NCBI RefSeq assembly: GCF_024105655.1
Contig: NZ_JAAAMH010000001.1
Span: 434,001 to 498,000, forward strand
Source: Aliihoeflea sp. 40Bstr573
Lineage (GTDB): Bacteria > Pseudomonadota > Alphaproteobacteria > Rhizobiales > Rhizobiaceae
Direction: 5' to 3'
DNA: 64,000 nucleotides
Position numbers and translations under genes: made by a program. Below, piece after piece: positions 8,639 through 18,741 of this stretch. Every line of letters starts with the position of its first letter. Position 1 is the stretch's first letter. A model generated the notes under the pieces. It saw only the letters and a program-made list of their open reading frames with translations. It had not been told where the DNA came from and did not search any database.

Positions 8639-10120
8639 CTACCACCACTTCGCCGGCTCGAACCGTCCGGCCGCCTGCTCGATCACATGCGCCGTACGGA
8701 AAAGGGTTTCTTCCTCGAACGGCCGGCCGATGAGCTGCAAGCCCAGCGGCAAGCCCTTCGAATCCAGCCCCGCCGGCACAGCGATGCCCGGCAGGCCGGC
8801 CATGTTCACCGTCACGGTGAAAATGTCGTTCAGATACATCTTCACTGGATCGGCGGCCATGTCCTGATCGGCGATGCCGAAGGCGGCAGAGGGCGTCGCC
8901 GGCGTCAGGATCGTGTCGATCCCCGCCGCGAACACGTCCTCGAAGTCCTTCTTGATCAGCGTGCGCACCTTCTGCGCCTGCAGGTAATAGGCATCGTAAT
9001 AGCCGGCCGAGAGCACGTAGGTGCCGATCATGATGCGCCGCTTCACCTCACGGCCGAAGCCGGCGGCGCGCGTCTGCTCATACATGTCGGCAATGTCCTT
9101 GCCGGGCACGCGCAGCCCATATCGCACACCGTCATAGCGCGCGAGATTGGACGAAGCCTCTGCGGGCGCGACGATGTAATAGGCCGGCAGCGCGTATTTC
9201 GTGTGCGGCAGCGAGATGTCCACGATCTCGGCGCCGGCATCCTTCAGCCAGGCAATGCCTTTTTGCCAGAGAGTTTCGATCTCGTTCGGCATGCCGTCGA
9301 CGCGGTATTCCTTCGGGATGCCGATCCGCATGCCCCTGACCGACTGGCCGATGGCGGCCTCATAGTCCGGCACCGGAATGTTGACCGACGTCGTATCCTT
9401 CTCGTCCACCGACGCCATCGACTTCAGCATGATCGCTGCGTCGCGCACGTCGCGCGTGATCGGGCCGGCCTGGTCGAGCGAAGAGGCGAATGCGACGACG
9501 CCCCAGCGCGAGCAGCGTCCATAGGTCGGCTTGATGCCGACCGTGCCGGTGAACGCCGCCGGCTGGCGGATCGACCCGCCCGTATCCGTGGCGGTGGCGC
9601 CGGCGCAAAGCCAGGCCGACACAGCCGACGCCGAACCGCCCGAAGAGCCGCCGGGCACGAGGTCGAGATTGGAGCCCTCGGCGCGCCAGGGGTTCTTCAC
9701 AGGGCCGTAATGGCTGGTCTCGTTGGACGAGCCCATGGCGAATTCGTCCATGTTGAGCTTGCCCAGCATCACCGCGCCATCAGCCCACAGATTGGCCGTG
9801 ACGGTCGATTCGTAGCGCGGCTCGAAGCCATCGAGAATGTGGCTTGCCGCCTGCGTGTGGACGCCCTCGGTGCCAAAAAGGTCCTTGATGCCGAGCGGAA
9901 TGCCTTCGAGGTCCCCGCCATTGCCGCTCGCGAGCTTCGCGTCCGAGGCGCGTGCCATCTCGCGCGCCTTGTCCGGCGTCACCTTCACATAGGCGTTGAG
10001 TTCGCCATTGGCGGCGTCGATCGCGTCCAGATAGGCGTCCGTCAGTTCGGCTGAAGTGAATTCCTTGGCACGCAGTTTCGTGCGCGCCTCGGCGATCGTC
10101 AGGCGGGTCAAGTCGGTCAT
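8639..10120 (-). CDS. gatA: Asp-tRNA(Asn)/Glu-tRNA(Gln) amidotransferase subunit A
   Basis: The 493-residue protein is the amidase subunit that releases ammonia from glutamine for tRNA-dependent amidation. The amidase-signature triad region is present: Lys in [14 protein letters not shown] and the Ser cluster in [12 protein letters not shown] with [10 protein letters not shown]. The start at 10120 ([16 protein letters not shown]) matches the family; upstream in-frame residues are an artefact. The start overlaps the GNAT gene stop by 4 bases, and gatC precedes that. gatB is not in the window. The enzyme implies indirect synthesis of Gln-tRNA and/or Asn-tRNA. Confidence 0.96.
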   Translation of the reverse strand: MTDLTRLTIAEARTKLRAKEFTSAELTDAYLDAIDAANGELNAYVKVTPDKAREMARASDAKLASGNGGDLEGIPLGIKDLFGTEGVHTQAASHILDGFEPRYESTVTANLWADGAVMLGKLNMDEFAMGSSNETSHYGPVKNPWRAEGSNLDLVPGGSSGGSASAVSAWLCAGATATDTGGSIRQPAAFTGTVGIKPTYGRCSRWGVVAFASSLDQAGPITRDVRDAAIMLKSMASVDEKDTTSVNIPVPDYEAAIGQSVRGMRIGIPKEYRVDGMPNEIETLWQKGIAWLKDAGAEIVDISLPHTKYALPAYYIVAPAEASSNLARYDGVRYGLRVPGKDIADMYEQTRAAGFGREVKRRIMIGTYVLSAGYYDAYYLQAQKVRTLIKKDFEDVFAAGIDTILTPATPSAAFGIADQDMAADPVKMYLNDIFTVTVNMAGLPGIAVPAGLDSKGLPLGLQLIGRPFEEETLFRTAHVIEQAAGRFEPAKWW

Positions 10121-10587
10121 GGGGTAAGCTTCTTTTCGTAGAAACGGGAAAAGCCGGAATCGGGGTAGTCGAGGACGGCGCCGCAGACCGTGTAGCCGCC
10201 GCGCTCGTAGACGCGCCATGCTTCCTCGAAGCCGGGTGCCTCTCCGGTCTCAAGCACCAGCCGGGCCAGCCCGAGCGCGCGCGCCTCGTCCTCGACGCGG
10301 GCAAGAAGCCGCGAGCCGACTCGTTGGCCGCGCACGGCGGGCAGCGTGTACATGCGCTTGACCTCGCCCAGCGACGCGTCATGCGCCTTGAGCGACGCCA
10401 TGCCGACCGCGCGGCCGGCCTCGTCGCGGGCGACGAAAACGCTCACGCCCGGCGTCGCCATCTGCTCCACCGTCAACTGGAACTGGAACTCGCGCGGCGT
10501 CAGCGGCATCATGTAGGCGTTGAGTTCCGCCACCATCTGCCGCACGTCGTCCTGCAGCGGCGTCTCCTGTGCGATGACGACCGACAT
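10117..10587 (-). CDS. GNAT family N-acetyltransferase
   Basis: The 156-residue protein shows the GNAT acetyl-CoA site [22 protein letters not shown] (R/Q-x-x-G-x-G/A variant) and LVLETGE, with the C-terminal VYERGGY motif near positions 128-134. The substrate is unknown. It sits between gatC and gatA, overlapping the gatA start by 4 bases and leaving 1 base after the gatC ATG region is passed, so it is clearly part of the operon. There is no obvious signal for regulation of its own. Confidence 0.88.
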   Translation of the reverse strand: MSVVIAQETPLQDDVRQMVAELNAYMMPLTPREFQFQLTVEQMATPGVSVFVARDEAGRAVGMASLKAHDASLGEVKRMYTLPAVRGQRVGSRLLARVEDEARALGLARLVLETGEAPGFEEAWRVYERGGYTVCGAVLDYPDSGFSRFYEKKLTP

Positions 10588-10588
10588 C

Positions 10589-10876
10589 CTATTCGATCAC
10601 CTTCGGCACGAGGAAGAAATTCTCGTCGCTCGCCGGCGCGTTGGCGACGATGTCCGCGGCCTTGCCGCCATCGGTGACGACGTCAGCGCGCTTCTTCATC
10701 TCCATCGGCGTCACCGAGGTCATCGGTTCGACGCCCGAAACGTCGACCTCTCCCAGTTGCTCGACGAAGCCGAGGATGGCATTGAGTTCGCCGGTCATCC
10801 GCTCGGCTTCCTGATCGGTGACGGCAATGCGCGCAAGATGCGCGACGCGGCGGACGGTGGCGAGATCGACGGACAT
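10589..10876 (-). CDS. gatC: Asp-tRNA(Asn)/Glu-tRNA(Gln) amidotransferase subunit C
   Basis: The 95-residue protein matches GatC in length and pattern: [15 protein letters not shown] at the N-terminus, [22 protein letters not shown] in the middle, and a C-terminal acid-rich tail with [12 protein letters not shown]. GatC wraps around GatA and stabilises the GatCAB complex. It is the first gene of the gatC-GNAT-gatA unit. The only upstream gene on this strand is the UPF0173 hydrolase, 109 bases away and separated by a perfect hairpin. Confidence 0.95.
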   Translation of the reverse strand: MSVDLATVRRVAHLARIAVTDQEAERMTGELNAILGFVEQLGEVDVSGVEPMTSVTPMEMKKRADVVTDGGKAADIVANAPASDENFFLVPKVIE

Positions 10877-10909
10877 GGTTGCTCCGCGGCAAGGGGCACA
10901 AAGAACGTG

Positions 10910-10936
10910 AAGCCCGCGCTATAAAGGCGCGGGCTT
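10910..10936 (-). terminator. Perfect hairpin between the UPF0173 gene and gatC, possible terminator
   Basis: AAGCCCGCGC and GCGCGGGCTT form a 10-bp perfect stem with a 7-base loop. It lies 50 bases after the UPF0173 stop. There is no clear U run on the minus strand, so termination is probable but not certain. Confidence 0.5.
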
Positions 10937-10985
10937 ATGCGTGCAACAAGCCTCTCGCGGCTAGGCGGGAAATTCCCGTCCCCGA

Positions 10986-11693
10986 TCAGACTTCCGTTGC
11001 TTCTCCGACGGTCGGCACCAGAACCTTGGCCTTGGTCCCCTTCATCCCCTCGACGAACTTGTCGGCGTTCTGGTCGATGATCGGGAACGTCCCGTAATGG
11101 CAGGGAACGACGGTCTCGAAATCGAAGAAGCGCTGGCAGGCCATCGCGGCCACCGCGCCACCCATCGTGAACCGGTCGCCGATCGGCACGAGCCCGACCT
11201 TCGGCTGGTGCAGTTCGTTGATCAGCGCCATGTCGCCGAAAATGTCGGTGTCGCCCATATGGTAGAGCGATTCGCCGTTGGCGAAGTGCAGGACGAGCCC
11301 GTTGGGATTGCCCAGATAGACGTTGCCGCCGCCTTCCTTGCTGAAGGATGAGGAATGGAGCGCGTTGACGAAGGTGGTCGTGAACCCGCCGCAATCGACA
11401 GTGCCGCCGTGATTGCCCGGATTGACCTTGTTCGCATCGGCGCCCTGGCTGACGAGATATTCGTAGATTTCGAAATTGGAGACCAGCATCGCGCCGGTCT
11501 TCTTGAGAATCCGCAGCGTGTCGCCAAGGTGATCGTTATGGCCGTGGGTCAGGAGCACATGGGTCACGCCGTCGGCGGCCTCTTCCCAGCCCTTTCCCCA
11601 GGACGAATTTCCCGTCAGGAAGGGATCGATCAGGATTTTCGCGTCTCCCGTCTCGATCCTGAACGCCGAATGTCCGTACCATGTGAGTTTCAT
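10986..11693 (-). CDS. UPF0173 metal-dependent hydrolase (beta-lactamase fold)
   Basis: The 235-residue protein begins [16 protein letters not shown] and has the metallo-beta-lactamase motif HGHNDHLGD, with further histidines in NPGNHGG, HMGDTD and PCHYGTFP. This is the UPF0173 type, close in style to the YtkL/UlaG-like hydrolases. The substrate is not established. The ATG at 11693 has GAGGACGGG just upstream; an in-frame upstream ATG would add unrelated residues. It is followed by a perfect hairpin. It is divergent from ruvX. Confidence 0.92.
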   Translation of the reverse strand: MKLTWYGHSAFRIETGDAKILIDPFLTGNSSWGKGWEEAADGVTHVLLTHGHNDHLGDTLRILKKTGAMLVSNFEIYEYLVSQGADANKVNPGNHGGTVDCGGFTTTFVNALHSSSFSKEGGGNVYLGNPNGLVLHFANGESLYHMGDTDIFGDMALINELHQPKVGLVPIGDRFTMGGAVAAMACQRFFDFETVVPCHYGTFPIIDQNADKFVEGMKGTKAKVLVPTVGEATEV

Positions 11694-11765
11694 GTCCCGT
11701 CCTCTCTTTGATTGGGTCGCGCGGAAGGATAGGACGGAGACATTCGAAGTCAAAGCAGCCGGACC

Positions 11766-12272
11766 ATGAACCTCATCGACCTGGAACAATTGCTGGCCGT
11801 TTCGGATGGCCGGCCGATCGCGGGGCTCGACCTCGGCACCAAGACGATCGGCGTCGCGGTCTCCGACCGTCATCACTCGTTCGCCCATCCCCGCCCCGTG
11901 ATCATGCGCACCAAGTTCACGCAGGATGCGAACGCGCTGCTGGCGCTTCTGGAGAAGGATCAGGTGGCCGCAGTCGCGATCGGTTGGCCGATCAACATGG
12001 ACGGCTCGGAGGGCCCGCGCGCGCAGGCGACGAAGGCGTTCGTGCGAAACATGGCGCGGGTGACGAAACTGCCCTTCGTTCTTTGGGACGAGCGCCTGTC
12101 GACGGTCGCGGCCGAACGCGCGCTTCTGGAAATGGACGTTTCACGGAAAAAGCGCGGCGAGCGGATCGATTCGGCCGCCGCCGCCTTCATCCTGCAGGGC
12201 GTTCTTGACCGGCTGCAGTCGCTTCAACCCGAGCCAGATGACGCTCACGGCGGCGAAGCGCCCATATCCTGA
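11766..12272 (+). CDS. ruvX: Putative pre-16S rRNA nuclease / Holliday junction resolvase (YqgF)
   Basis: The 168-residue protein has the YqgF fold: the first acidic residue in [13 protein letters not shown], then [14 protein letters not shown], the DERLST motif and a final acidic residue in [13 protein letters not shown]. YqgF is essential in many bacteria and matures the 5' end of 16S rRNA; it has also been called a RuvC-like resolvase. Its last 86 bases overlap the convergent small membrane-protein gene, an unusually long overlap. Confidence 0.93.
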   Translation: MNLIDLEQLLAVSDGRPIAGLDLGTKTIGVAVSDRHHSFAHPRPVIMRTKFTQDANALLALLEKDQVAAVAIGWPINMDGSEGPRAQATKAFVRNMARVTKLPFVLWDERLSTVAAERALLEMDVSRKKRGERIDSAAAAFILQGVLDRLQSLQPEPDDAHGGEAPIS

Positions 12273-12519
12273 TCTGGCGACGCCTGCGGAAAGCGAAGAT
12301 CGCGAAGATCAGCACCGTGTCGACAATGCAGGCGCGCGTGACGAGGGGCATGATCGATGCCGGGTCGACGCCGAGAATCTGCCCGTAGATTTCGAACACA
12401 TGGTCATGCAGCAGGCGGCTCAGCATCAGGTAGCCGAAATGCATGTCGTTATACGAAAGATAGTACCAGCCCCAGAAGAGGCCCATCGGAAGGCCCCAGA
12501 ATATCAGGATGTATTTCAT
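12187..12519 (-). CDS. Small membrane protein, hypothetical
   Basis: The 110-residue protein has two hydrophobic helices ([20 protein letters not shown] at the start and a second near residues 62-77, [10 protein letters not shown]), then a strongly basic tail ([16 protein letters not shown]). I recall similar short proteins in Hyphomicrobiales but cannot name a family. Its ATG overlaps the stop of the upstream membrane-protein gene by 4 bases. Its 3' end overlaps ruvX by 86 bases on the opposite strand; the basic tail falls in the overlap and is the least certain part. Confidence 0.7.
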   Translation of the reverse strand: MKYILIFWGLPMGLFWGWYYLSYNDMHFGYLMLSRLLHDHVFEIYGQILGVDPASIMPLVTRACIVDTVLIFAIFAFRRRRQIRIWALRRRERHLARVEATAAGQERPAG

Positions 12520-13025
12520 CGCCAGAAATCTCCCGGCGCGCCTGAGCCCGACCGGGTCATCCGGTTGATCTTCGCATCCGTCGCGGCCAGCACGGCCAGC
12601 AGGCGGGCGGCGGCGCGGCTGTTGTCGTTGGCGCCGACCGGTGCCCGGACCACCGGGCGCTCGGCCTGCATGATGAGGTGGCTGACGAGCAATCCCGCAA
12701 ACTGGAGCGCGGCAAGCTGGAGAACCGCCACATCGCCCGCCAGAGCCGGCGAGAGGGCGCCGGCGGTCGTCGCCAGAAGCCCGACGGCCACGGCGATCTT
12801 CGCGACATTGCCCTGCCCTGCCTCTTCGCTGTCGGAATCGATCAGGACGGAAACCATGGCCCAGAAGAAGGCGAGCGCCGCCATGAACTGGATGGCTGCG
12901 ACCGCACCGGTCGCGATCACGTCTGTCAGCGCGGCCGTGCCCGGCGCGGCAACGGTCCGCGCGCCCGAAAGGCAAAGAAGCGCCGCCCAGTGGAAGGCGA
13001 TGATGACGGTCAAAGCACGTGGCAT
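12516..13025 (-). CDS. Membrane protein, hypothetical
   Basis: The 169-residue protein has an N-terminal hydrophobic segment, then about three more (near residues 30-60, 75-95 and 100-118) and a polar C-terminus with many Asn, Arg and Ala. No known domain is recognised. It is followed by a second small membrane protein with a 4-base overlap, so the two form an operon. TTAACCAT at 13038-13045, a CtrA-like half site, lies about 13 bases upstream of the ATG. Confidence 0.68.
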   Translation of the reverse strand: MPRALTVIIAFHWAALLCLSGARTVAAPGTAALTDVIATGAVAAIQFMAALAFFWAMVSVLIDSDSEEAGQGNVAKIAVAVGLLATTAGALSPALAGDVAVLQLAALQFAGLLVSHLIMQAERPVVRAPVGANDNSRAAARLLAVLAATDAKINRMTRSGSGAPGDFWR

Positions 13026-13184
13026 GGAATCCCTTTCTTAACCATAGAGAAACTGGACCCCACGCCAGTTACCGGCAATCGAAACCTTTTGTTAAGGTTA
13101 ACGGCACAACCGGCCAGGACGGTTTACAGGATGGGCCGCGATGCCTATGCGGAAGCATTCCCGCCGCGAAAGACCCCTCCCCCA

Positions 13185-14123
13185 ATGCTCGCTATCTTCG
13201 AAAGCACGCTGCCGATCTTCCTCCTCGTCATTTTGGGGATGATCCTGAAGCGGCTCCCGCTCATCGACCAGAAGGTCTGGCCGGGCCTCGAACAGATCGC
13301 CTACTGGTTCCTCTATCCGGCGCTGCTCTTCATCTCGATCTACAATGCCGATTTCGGGGGATTGCGCCTCGACGCGATGCTCGTCGCGCTGCTCCTGTCG
13401 ATCGCGATCATGGCGGCATTGCTCGCCCTTCTGTGGCCAGTGCTGAAGAGATCGGGACTTGTCGCGGTGAACGAATATTCGTCCGTCTTTCAGACCGCGA
13501 TCCGCTGGAACGGCTTCATGGCGCTTGCCATCGCGCAGAAACTCTTTCCGCCGGCAGGAAGCGCGGTGGTCGCGCTGGTGATGGCGGTGATCATTATCCC
13601 CATCAACGTGTTCTCGGTCTTCGTCGTGACGAAATTCGCCGATTCCGAAGCCAATTGGGGCCGAATTGTCCGCACTATGGCGCTGAACCCGCTCATTTTG
13701 GCGGCGTTTCTGGCCATTCTCCTGCGTTTTGCGCCGTTCCGATTGTACGATCCGATCAACGAGACACTTATCCTCGTCGCGAACGCGGCGCTCGGAATGG
13801 GGCTCATGACGATCGGCGCGGGACTGCGTATCGCCGACGTCGCATCGCTCCGGTTTCCGCTTTGGTTGCCGGTTGTCCTGAAGCTTGCGATCTTCCCGCT
13901 GATCCTGATCACGCTCGCCTGGAGCTTCGGGCTGGAGGGCGCGCAGCTTGAATATCTGGCGCTCTGCGCCGCGGTCCCGACCGCGATGAACGGGTATTTC
14001 CTGGCACGGCAACTGGGCGGCGACGCGGAGCTCTACGCCGCCGTCACCACCTTGCAGACGGCCCTCTCCTTCTTCTCGATCCCGGCCGTCCTGGCGATCA
14101 CCGCTCAGTTGACTTCCGGGTAG
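13185..14123 (+). CDS. AEC family transporter (auxin efflux carrier type)
   Basis: The 312-residue protein has about ten membrane helices. It starts MLAIFESTLPIFLLVILGMI and has the AEC features of a polar, broken helix near TAIRWNGFMALAIA and a C-terminal half resembling the first (AVPTAMNGYFLARQLGGD). AEC proteins export or take up small organic acids such as malonate or malate, or auxin-like compounds; the substrate here cannot be told. The ATG at 13185 matches the family start. The 3' end overlaps the convergent acyl-CoA dehydrogenase gene by 19 bases. Confidence 0.88.
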   Translation: MLAIFESTLPIFLLVILGMILKRLPLIDQKVWPGLEQIAYWFLYPALLFISIYNADFGGLRLDAMLVALLLSIAIMAALLALLWPVLKRSGLVAVNEYSSVFQTAIRWNGFMALAIAQKLFPPAGSAVVALVMAVIIIPINVFSVFVVTKFADSEANWGRIVRTMALNPLILAAFLAILLRFAPFRLYDPINETLILVANAALGMGLMTIGAGLRIADVASLRFPLWLPVVLKLAIFPLILITLAWSFGLEGAQLEYLALCAAVPTAMNGYFLARQLGGDAELYAAVTTLQTALSFFSIPAVLAITAQLTSG

Positions 14124-15733
14124 AGCGAATCGACGATCATCCGGGCGTCGTAGCGCGCGCCGAGCATGCCGTAGGTGGTGCGCCACTGGCCGCCGAGACG
14201 GGTTTCGGCAAAGGCGTCGGCGATCTGCCCTGCCCCGAGCCGCTTGAGTTCGGCCGCCGCGGCGGCGAGCGCCAGTTGTTCGGTCAGGATGCGCGCGGAG
14301 CCTTCGTCCTCGACGGCGACGTCCATGGCGGCGCGCAGCACCTGCGTCGTGCCGGGGCCGCTCGCGCCAAGCTCACGCTCGATCCAGCCCAGCACCTCCT
14401 CGAACGGGCCGGTGCCCCGGCGAAGGACGCGCAGCACGTCGAGCGCCATGACGTTGCCCGACCCTTCCCAGATCGCGTTGACCGGAACTTCGCGGTAATG
14501 GCGCGCGAGCGGCGCTTCCTCGACGTAGCCATTGCCGCCCATGCATTCCATCGCCTCGTAGATCAGCGCTGGCGCGATCTTGCAGGTCCAGTATTTGACG
14601 ACCGGCGTCATGGCGCGGGCGAAGGCCGCCTCGGTGCGGTCGTTGGCCGCTTCATCGAAGGCGCGGGCAAGGCGAAGCGAGAGCGCCGTGGCCGCGGCGA
14701 CATCGAGCGCCATGTCGGCGAGAACACGGCTCATCAAGGGCTGGTCGATCAGCGCGGACCCGAACACCTGCCGGTGCCGGGCATGGTGCACCGCCTCGGC
14801 AAGCCCCGCCCGCATGATGCCGGCATTGCCGAGCGCGCAGTCGAGACGCGTCAGCGTCACCATGTCCATGATGGTGCGAACGCCCCCTCCCGGCTCGCCC
14901 ACCATCTCGCCGACCGCTCCGTCGATCTCGACCTCGGACGAGGCGTTGGAGCGGTTGCCAAGCTTGTCCTTCAGACGCTGGAAATGAAGCCCGTTCGCCG
15001 AACCGTCCGAAAGGATGCGCGGCACGAGGAAGCAGGAAATGCCCTCCGGCGCTTGTCCCAGCACCAGGAACGCGTCGCTCATCGGCGCGGACATGAACCA
15101 TTTGTGGCCGGTAATGCGATAGAAGCCGTTGCCGACGCGCTCGGCCTTGGTCGTGTTGGCACGCACATCCGTGCCGCCCTGCTTCTCGGTCATGCCCATG
15201 CCGATGGTGAGGCCCGATTTCTCGACCGGCGGCTTCGATGCCTGATCATATTTGCGGGTGGTCACGCGCGGCGCCCATTCGCGAAAAAGCTTCGGGCTCG
15301 CCATCAACGCCGCGAGCGAAGCGCTCGTCATGGTGACGGGGCAAAGATGCCCGCATTCGAGCCCGGCCGTCATGTAGAAGCGCGCGGCACGGATCTGGTG
15401 GCGATGGCCCTTTTCGGACTCGTTGTTTTCCCAGATCGACGAATGGATGCCGAGCGAGATCGAGCGGCGCATCAGCGCATGGTAGGCTGGATGGAACTCG
15501 ACCAGGTCGAGACGACGTCCTTGTCGGTCATGTGTCTTGAGCTTCGGCGTCTCGCTGTTCGCCAGCCGCGCCAGGTCGAGAGCCTCGGGGTTGCGAACGA
15601 ACTTCCCGAGCAGGTCGAGATCCTTGCGCGCAATGTCGGAGAAACCTTCGCCGAGTTGCATCAGAAGCGGGTCGGAGCGCCACGCATTCGTTCCCGCGAT
15701 CGGCGGCGTCTGGTTGGTCACCTCGTGGTTCAC
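14105..15733 (-). CDS. Acyl-CoA dehydrogenase, AidB-like
   Basis: The 542-residue flavoprotein resembles AidB and the long isovaleryl-CoA-like dehydrogenases: GMGMTEKQGGTDVRANTT, ITGHKWFMSAPMSDAFLVL, and ECMGGNGYVEE near the active-site base region. The C-terminal extension (about residues 440-542) is typical of AidB, which binds DNA and FAD. It could be a true beta-oxidation enzyme or the alkylation-response relative; the sequence does not decide. The GTG at 15733 was chosen because GGAAGGACGAG lies just upstream. It converges with the AEC transporter gene (19-base overlap). Confidence 0.88.
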   Translation of the reverse strand: MNHEVTNQTPPIAGTNAWRSDPLLMQLGEGFSDIARKDLDLLGKFVRNPEALDLARLANSETPKLKTHDRQGRRLDLVEFHPAYHALMRRSISLGIHSSIWENNESEKGHRHQIRAARFYMTAGLECGHLCPVTMTSASLAALMASPKLFREWAPRVTTRKYDQASKPPVEKSGLTIGMGMTEKQGGTDVRANTTKAERVGNGFYRITGHKWFMSAPMSDAFLVLGQAPEGISCFLVPRILSDGSANGLHFQRLKDKLGNRSNASSEVEIDGAVGEMVGEPGGGVRTIMDMVTLTRLDCALGNAGIMRAGLAEAVHHARHRQVFGSALIDQPLMSRVLADMALDVAAATALSLRLARAFDEAANDRTEAAFARAMTPVVKYWTCKIAPALIYEAMECMGGNGYVEEAPLARHYREVPVNAIWEGSGNVMALDVLRVLRRGTGPFEEVLGWIERELGASGPGTTQVLRAAMDVAVEDEGSARILTEQLALAAAAAELKRLGAGQIADAFAETRLGGQWRTTYGMLGARYDARMIVDSLYPEVN

Positions 15734-15891
15734 GTCTCGTCCTTCCGCATCATCTCGATTCCGCCGCACAGCGGAGCTGTTGCGCGATCAAAGCATGGCC
15801 GGGCCCGCGATGAAAATCCCGGGGAGGAAATTTGTCGGGGGCAACGCCGGCTTGCCCCAGGGGCGGGTCTTGCCTATAGCCCGTGATCGTC

Positions 15892-16839
15892 ATGACATCG
15901 CCAGCGACCTTCCCGCCCTACCCGCACCGCCATCTTCTCGGCATCAAGGGCCTGTCGCCGCTTGATATCGAGAACCTTCTAGACCGCGCGGAGGCCGCCG
16001 TCGCGATTTCGCGCGGGGCTGACAAGAAGCGCGCGACGCTGCGCGGGCGCACACAGATCAACCTCTTCTTCGAAGCATCGACGCGCACGCAGGCCTCCTT
16101 CGAACTCGCCGGCAAGCGCCTAGGCGCCGACGTGATGAACATGTCGGTCGCCAGTTCGTCCGTGAAAAAGGGCGAAACGCTGATTGATACCGCGATGACG
16201 CTCAACGCCATGCGGCCGGACATCCTGATCATCCGTCACGGGTCGGCGGGCGCGGCCGCGCTTCTGGCGCAGAAGGTCGGCTGCTCGGTCGTCAATGCCG
16301 GCGACGGCGCGCACGAGCATCCGACCCAGGCCCTTCTCGACGCGCTCACCATCCGCCGCGCCAAGGGCCGTATTGCCGGGCTGACCGTCGCGATATGCGG
16401 CGACGTGCTCCACAGCCGTGTCGCGCGATCCAACATCGTGCTCCTGAATGCGCTCGGCGCACGCGTGAAGGTCGCGGCGCCCTCGACGCTGCTGCCCTCG
16501 GGCATCGGCCAGATGGGTGTCGAGACGTCCCCCTGGCTCGAAGACGCAGTTGCCGACGCCGACGTCGTCATGATGCTGCGGCTCCAGCGCGAGCGCATGG
16601 CCGGCGCATTCGTGCCGTCGGTGCGCGAATATTTCCGCTTTCACGGCCTCGATGCCGCCAAGCTTTCCAAGGCCAGGCCCGATGCGCTCGTCATGCATCC
16701 GGGCCCGATGAACCGCGGCGTCGAGATCGCGTCGGCAATCGCGGACGGACCACAAAGCGTGATCCAGGAGCAGGTCGAGATGGGCGTCGCCGTTCGCATG
16801 GCCGTCATGGAAGCACTTCTCGAAGGAGCGCCTTCATGA
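15892..16839 (+). CDS. pyrB: Aspartate carbamoyltransferase catalytic subunit
   Basis: The 315-residue enzyme makes N-carbamoyl-L-aspartate from carbamoyl phosphate and aspartate in de novo pyrimidine synthesis. The carbamoyl-phosphate site STRTQ, the HPTQALLD loop and the C-terminal [10 protein letters not shown] motif are present. The ATG at 15892 is preferred to a GTG at 15883. The stop overlaps the start of the dihydroorotase-like gene by 4 bases, the pyrBC' arrangement known from Pseudomonas, in which the two chains assemble into one complex. Confidence 0.95.
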   Translation: MTSPATFPPYPHRHLLGIKGLSPLDIENLLDRAEAAVAISRGADKKRATLRGRTQINLFFEASTRTQASFELAGKRLGADVMNMSVASSSVKKGETLIDTAMTLNAMRPDILIIRHGSAGAAALLAQKVGCSVVNAGDGAHEHPTQALLDALTIRRAKGRIAGLTVAICGDVLHSRVARSNIVLLNALGARVKVAAPSTLLPSGIGQMGVETSPWLEDAVADADVVMMLRLQRERMAGAFVPSVREYFRFHGLDAAKLSKARPDALVMHPGPMNRGVEIASAIADGPQSVIQEQVEMGVAVRMAVMEALLEGAPS

Positions 16840-18125
16840 CGACGGTGGTTCTGAAAGGTGGCCGGATCGTCGATCCGTCGCGCGGGCTGGACGAGACGGG
16901 CACGGTGGTCGTCATAGACGGGCAGATCGCGGAAGCCGGCGCATCGGCGCTCAACCAGGGTGCGCCCGAAAGCGCTGAGATCATCGACTGTGCCGGGCTG
17001 ACGATCATGCCTGGTCTGGTCGACACCTCCGTCCATATCGGTGAACCCGGCGCGGAACATCGCGAGACGATCGCATCGGCAAGCGCCGCGGCAGCGGCCG
17101 GCGGCGTGACGACATTGACCATGATGCCCGACACCGACCCGGTGATCGACGACGTTGCCCTCGTCGAGTTCGTGCGGCGCACGGCGCGCGATACCGCCAT
17201 CGTCAACGTCATTCCGACGGGCGCGGTCACAAAAGGACTTCTCGGCGAGGAGATGACCGAGATCGGCCTCCTGTCGCAGGCCGGCGCGGCGTTTTTCACC
17301 GAAGGCCGCAAGACGATCGCCAGCTCGCTCGTGATGCGTCGCGCCCTGACCTATGCGCGCGATTTTGGCGCCGTGATCGCGCATCGGACGCAGGACCGCG
17401 ACCTCGCTTCACATGGCGTGATGAATGAAGGGCTGTTCGCGAGCTGGCTTGGCCTGCCGGGCATTCCGCGCGAGGCGGAACTGATCCCGCTCGAACGCGA
17501 CCTCTTGCTGGCGCGGCTGACAAAGGGCGCCTACCACGCCGCCCAGATTTCGGCCGCCATGTCGGCAAACGCCATCCGCCGCGCAAAGGCAGAGGGCGCG
17601 AACGTGACGGCGGGCGTGTCGATCAACAATCTGGCACTGAACGAAAACGACATCGGCGAGTATCGCACGTTCTTTCGCCTCTCGCCGCCATTGCGCGCCG
17701 AAGACGACCGCCTGGCGATGATCGAAGCGCTGCGCGACGGCACGATCGACATCGTCACCTCGGCGCATGACCCGCAGGACGTCGACACCAAGCGGCTGCC
17801 ATTTGCGGAGGCAGCGAGCGGCGCGATCGGGCTCGAGACGCTGCTCGCCGTCGCGCTTCGCCTTCATCACAATGGCGATGTGGGGCTCATGCGCCTCGTC
17901 GAGGTGCTTTCGACAAACCCCGCAAAGCGCTTTGAGCTCGATGCAGGCACGCTGAAGCCAGGCGCGCCGGCAGACATCGCGATCGTGGACCTCGATGCGC
18001 CATGGGTCGTCAGCGAGGCCGAGATCGTGTCGCTGTCGAAGAACACCTCCTTCGAAAGCGCACGATTGCAGGGCCGCGTGATGCGCACGCTGGTTGCAGG
18101 CCTGACCGTCTTCGCGCAACAATGA
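16836..18125 (+). CDS. Dihydroorotase-like protein, probably non-catalytic (PyrC')
   Basis: The 429-residue amidohydrolase-fold protein is coupled to pyrB by a 4-base overlap. Key dihydroorotase residues are altered. The HxH metal motif reads DTSVH (Ser at 65 in place of the first His), the catalytic-Asp loop normally TDHAPH reads TSAHDPQ, and the PHHL segment reads SINNL. In Pseudomonas, PyrC' lost its activity and is needed to assemble aspartate carbamoyltransferase; this protein fits that role. A functional dihydroorotase must then lie elsewhere. Databases often call such proteins PyrC. Confidence 0.9.
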   Translation: MTTVVLKGGRIVDPSRGLDETGTVVVIDGQIAEAGASALNQGAPESAEIIDCAGLTIMPGLVDTSVHIGEPGAEHRETIASASAAAAAGGVTTLTMMPDTDPVIDDVALVEFVRRTARDTAIVNVIPTGAVTKGLLGEEMTEIGLLSQAGAAFFTEGRKTIASSLVMRRALTYARDFGAVIAHRTQDRDLASHGVMNEGLFASWLGLPGIPREAELIPLERDLLLARLTKGAYHAAQISAAMSANAIRRAKAEGANVTAGVSINNLALNENDIGEYRTFFRLSPPLRAEDDRLAMIEALRDGTIDIVTSAHDPQDVDTKRLPFAEAASGAIGLETLLAVALRLHHNGDVGLMRLVEVLSTNPAKRFELDAGTLKPGAPADIAIVDLDAPWVVSEAEIVSLSKNTSFESARLQGRVMRTLVAGLTVFAQQ

Positions 18126-18159
18126 ACTCCCACCTCATGATCCTCGAAAAGGGCGGTCC

Positions 18160-18741
18160 ATGATTCTGCTGGCAGCACTCGCGTTCGGCTATCTTCTGGG
18201 CTCGATTCCGTTCGGTCTTGTCTTGACGCGGACGGCGGGGCTCGGCGACGTGCGTTCGATCGGTTCGGGCAATATCGGCGCGACCAACGTCCTGCGCACC
18301 GGCAACAAGAAGCTCGCCGCAGCCACGCTGCTTCTGGATGCGCTGAAGGGCACCGTGGCCGTGATCATCGCGAACCAGTACGGCATCGGTCTCGGCATTC
18401 TGGCTGGCTTCGGCGCTTTCATCGGCCATCTTTTCCCGGTCTGGCTCGGCTTCAAGGGCGGCAAGGGCGTCGCGACCTATCTCGGCATCCTTCTTGCCAT
18501 CTCCGGCATCGCCTCGCTCGTCTTCGCGGTGATCTGGATCGCAACCGCATTTCTGACCCGCTATTCCTCTCTTTCGGCGCTCATCGCCTGCGTGGCAGTG
18601 CCGATCACGCTCCTGCTGCTCGGCTTCGGCGACGCCTCGATCGCCTTTTCGCTGATGAGCCTGATCGTGTTCTGGAAACACCGCGAGAACATCAGGCGGC
18701 TGCTTGCCGGGACCGAGAGCCGGATCGGCTCCAAGGGATGA
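18160..18741 (+). CDS. plsY: Glycerol-3-phosphate acyltransferase (acyl-phosphate type)
   Basis: The 193-residue, five-helix membrane enzyme acylates glycerol 3-phosphate using acyl-phosphate, the first step of phospholipid synthesis. The three family motifs are seen: [24 protein letters not shown] and [10 protein letters not shown]. Its stop overlaps the dprA start by 4 bases. It follows the pyrC' gene by 34 bases and may be part of a pyrB-pyrC'-plsY-dprA transcript. Confidence 0.95.
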   Translation: MILLAALAFGYLLGSIPFGLVLTRTAGLGDVRSIGSGNIGATNVLRTGNKKLAAATLLLDALKGTVAVIIANQYGIGLGILAGFGAFIGHLFPVWLGFKGGKGVATYLGILLAISGIASLVFAVIWIATAFLTRYSSLSALIACVAVPITLLLLGFGDASIAFSLMSLIVFWKHRENIRRLLAGTESRIGSKG

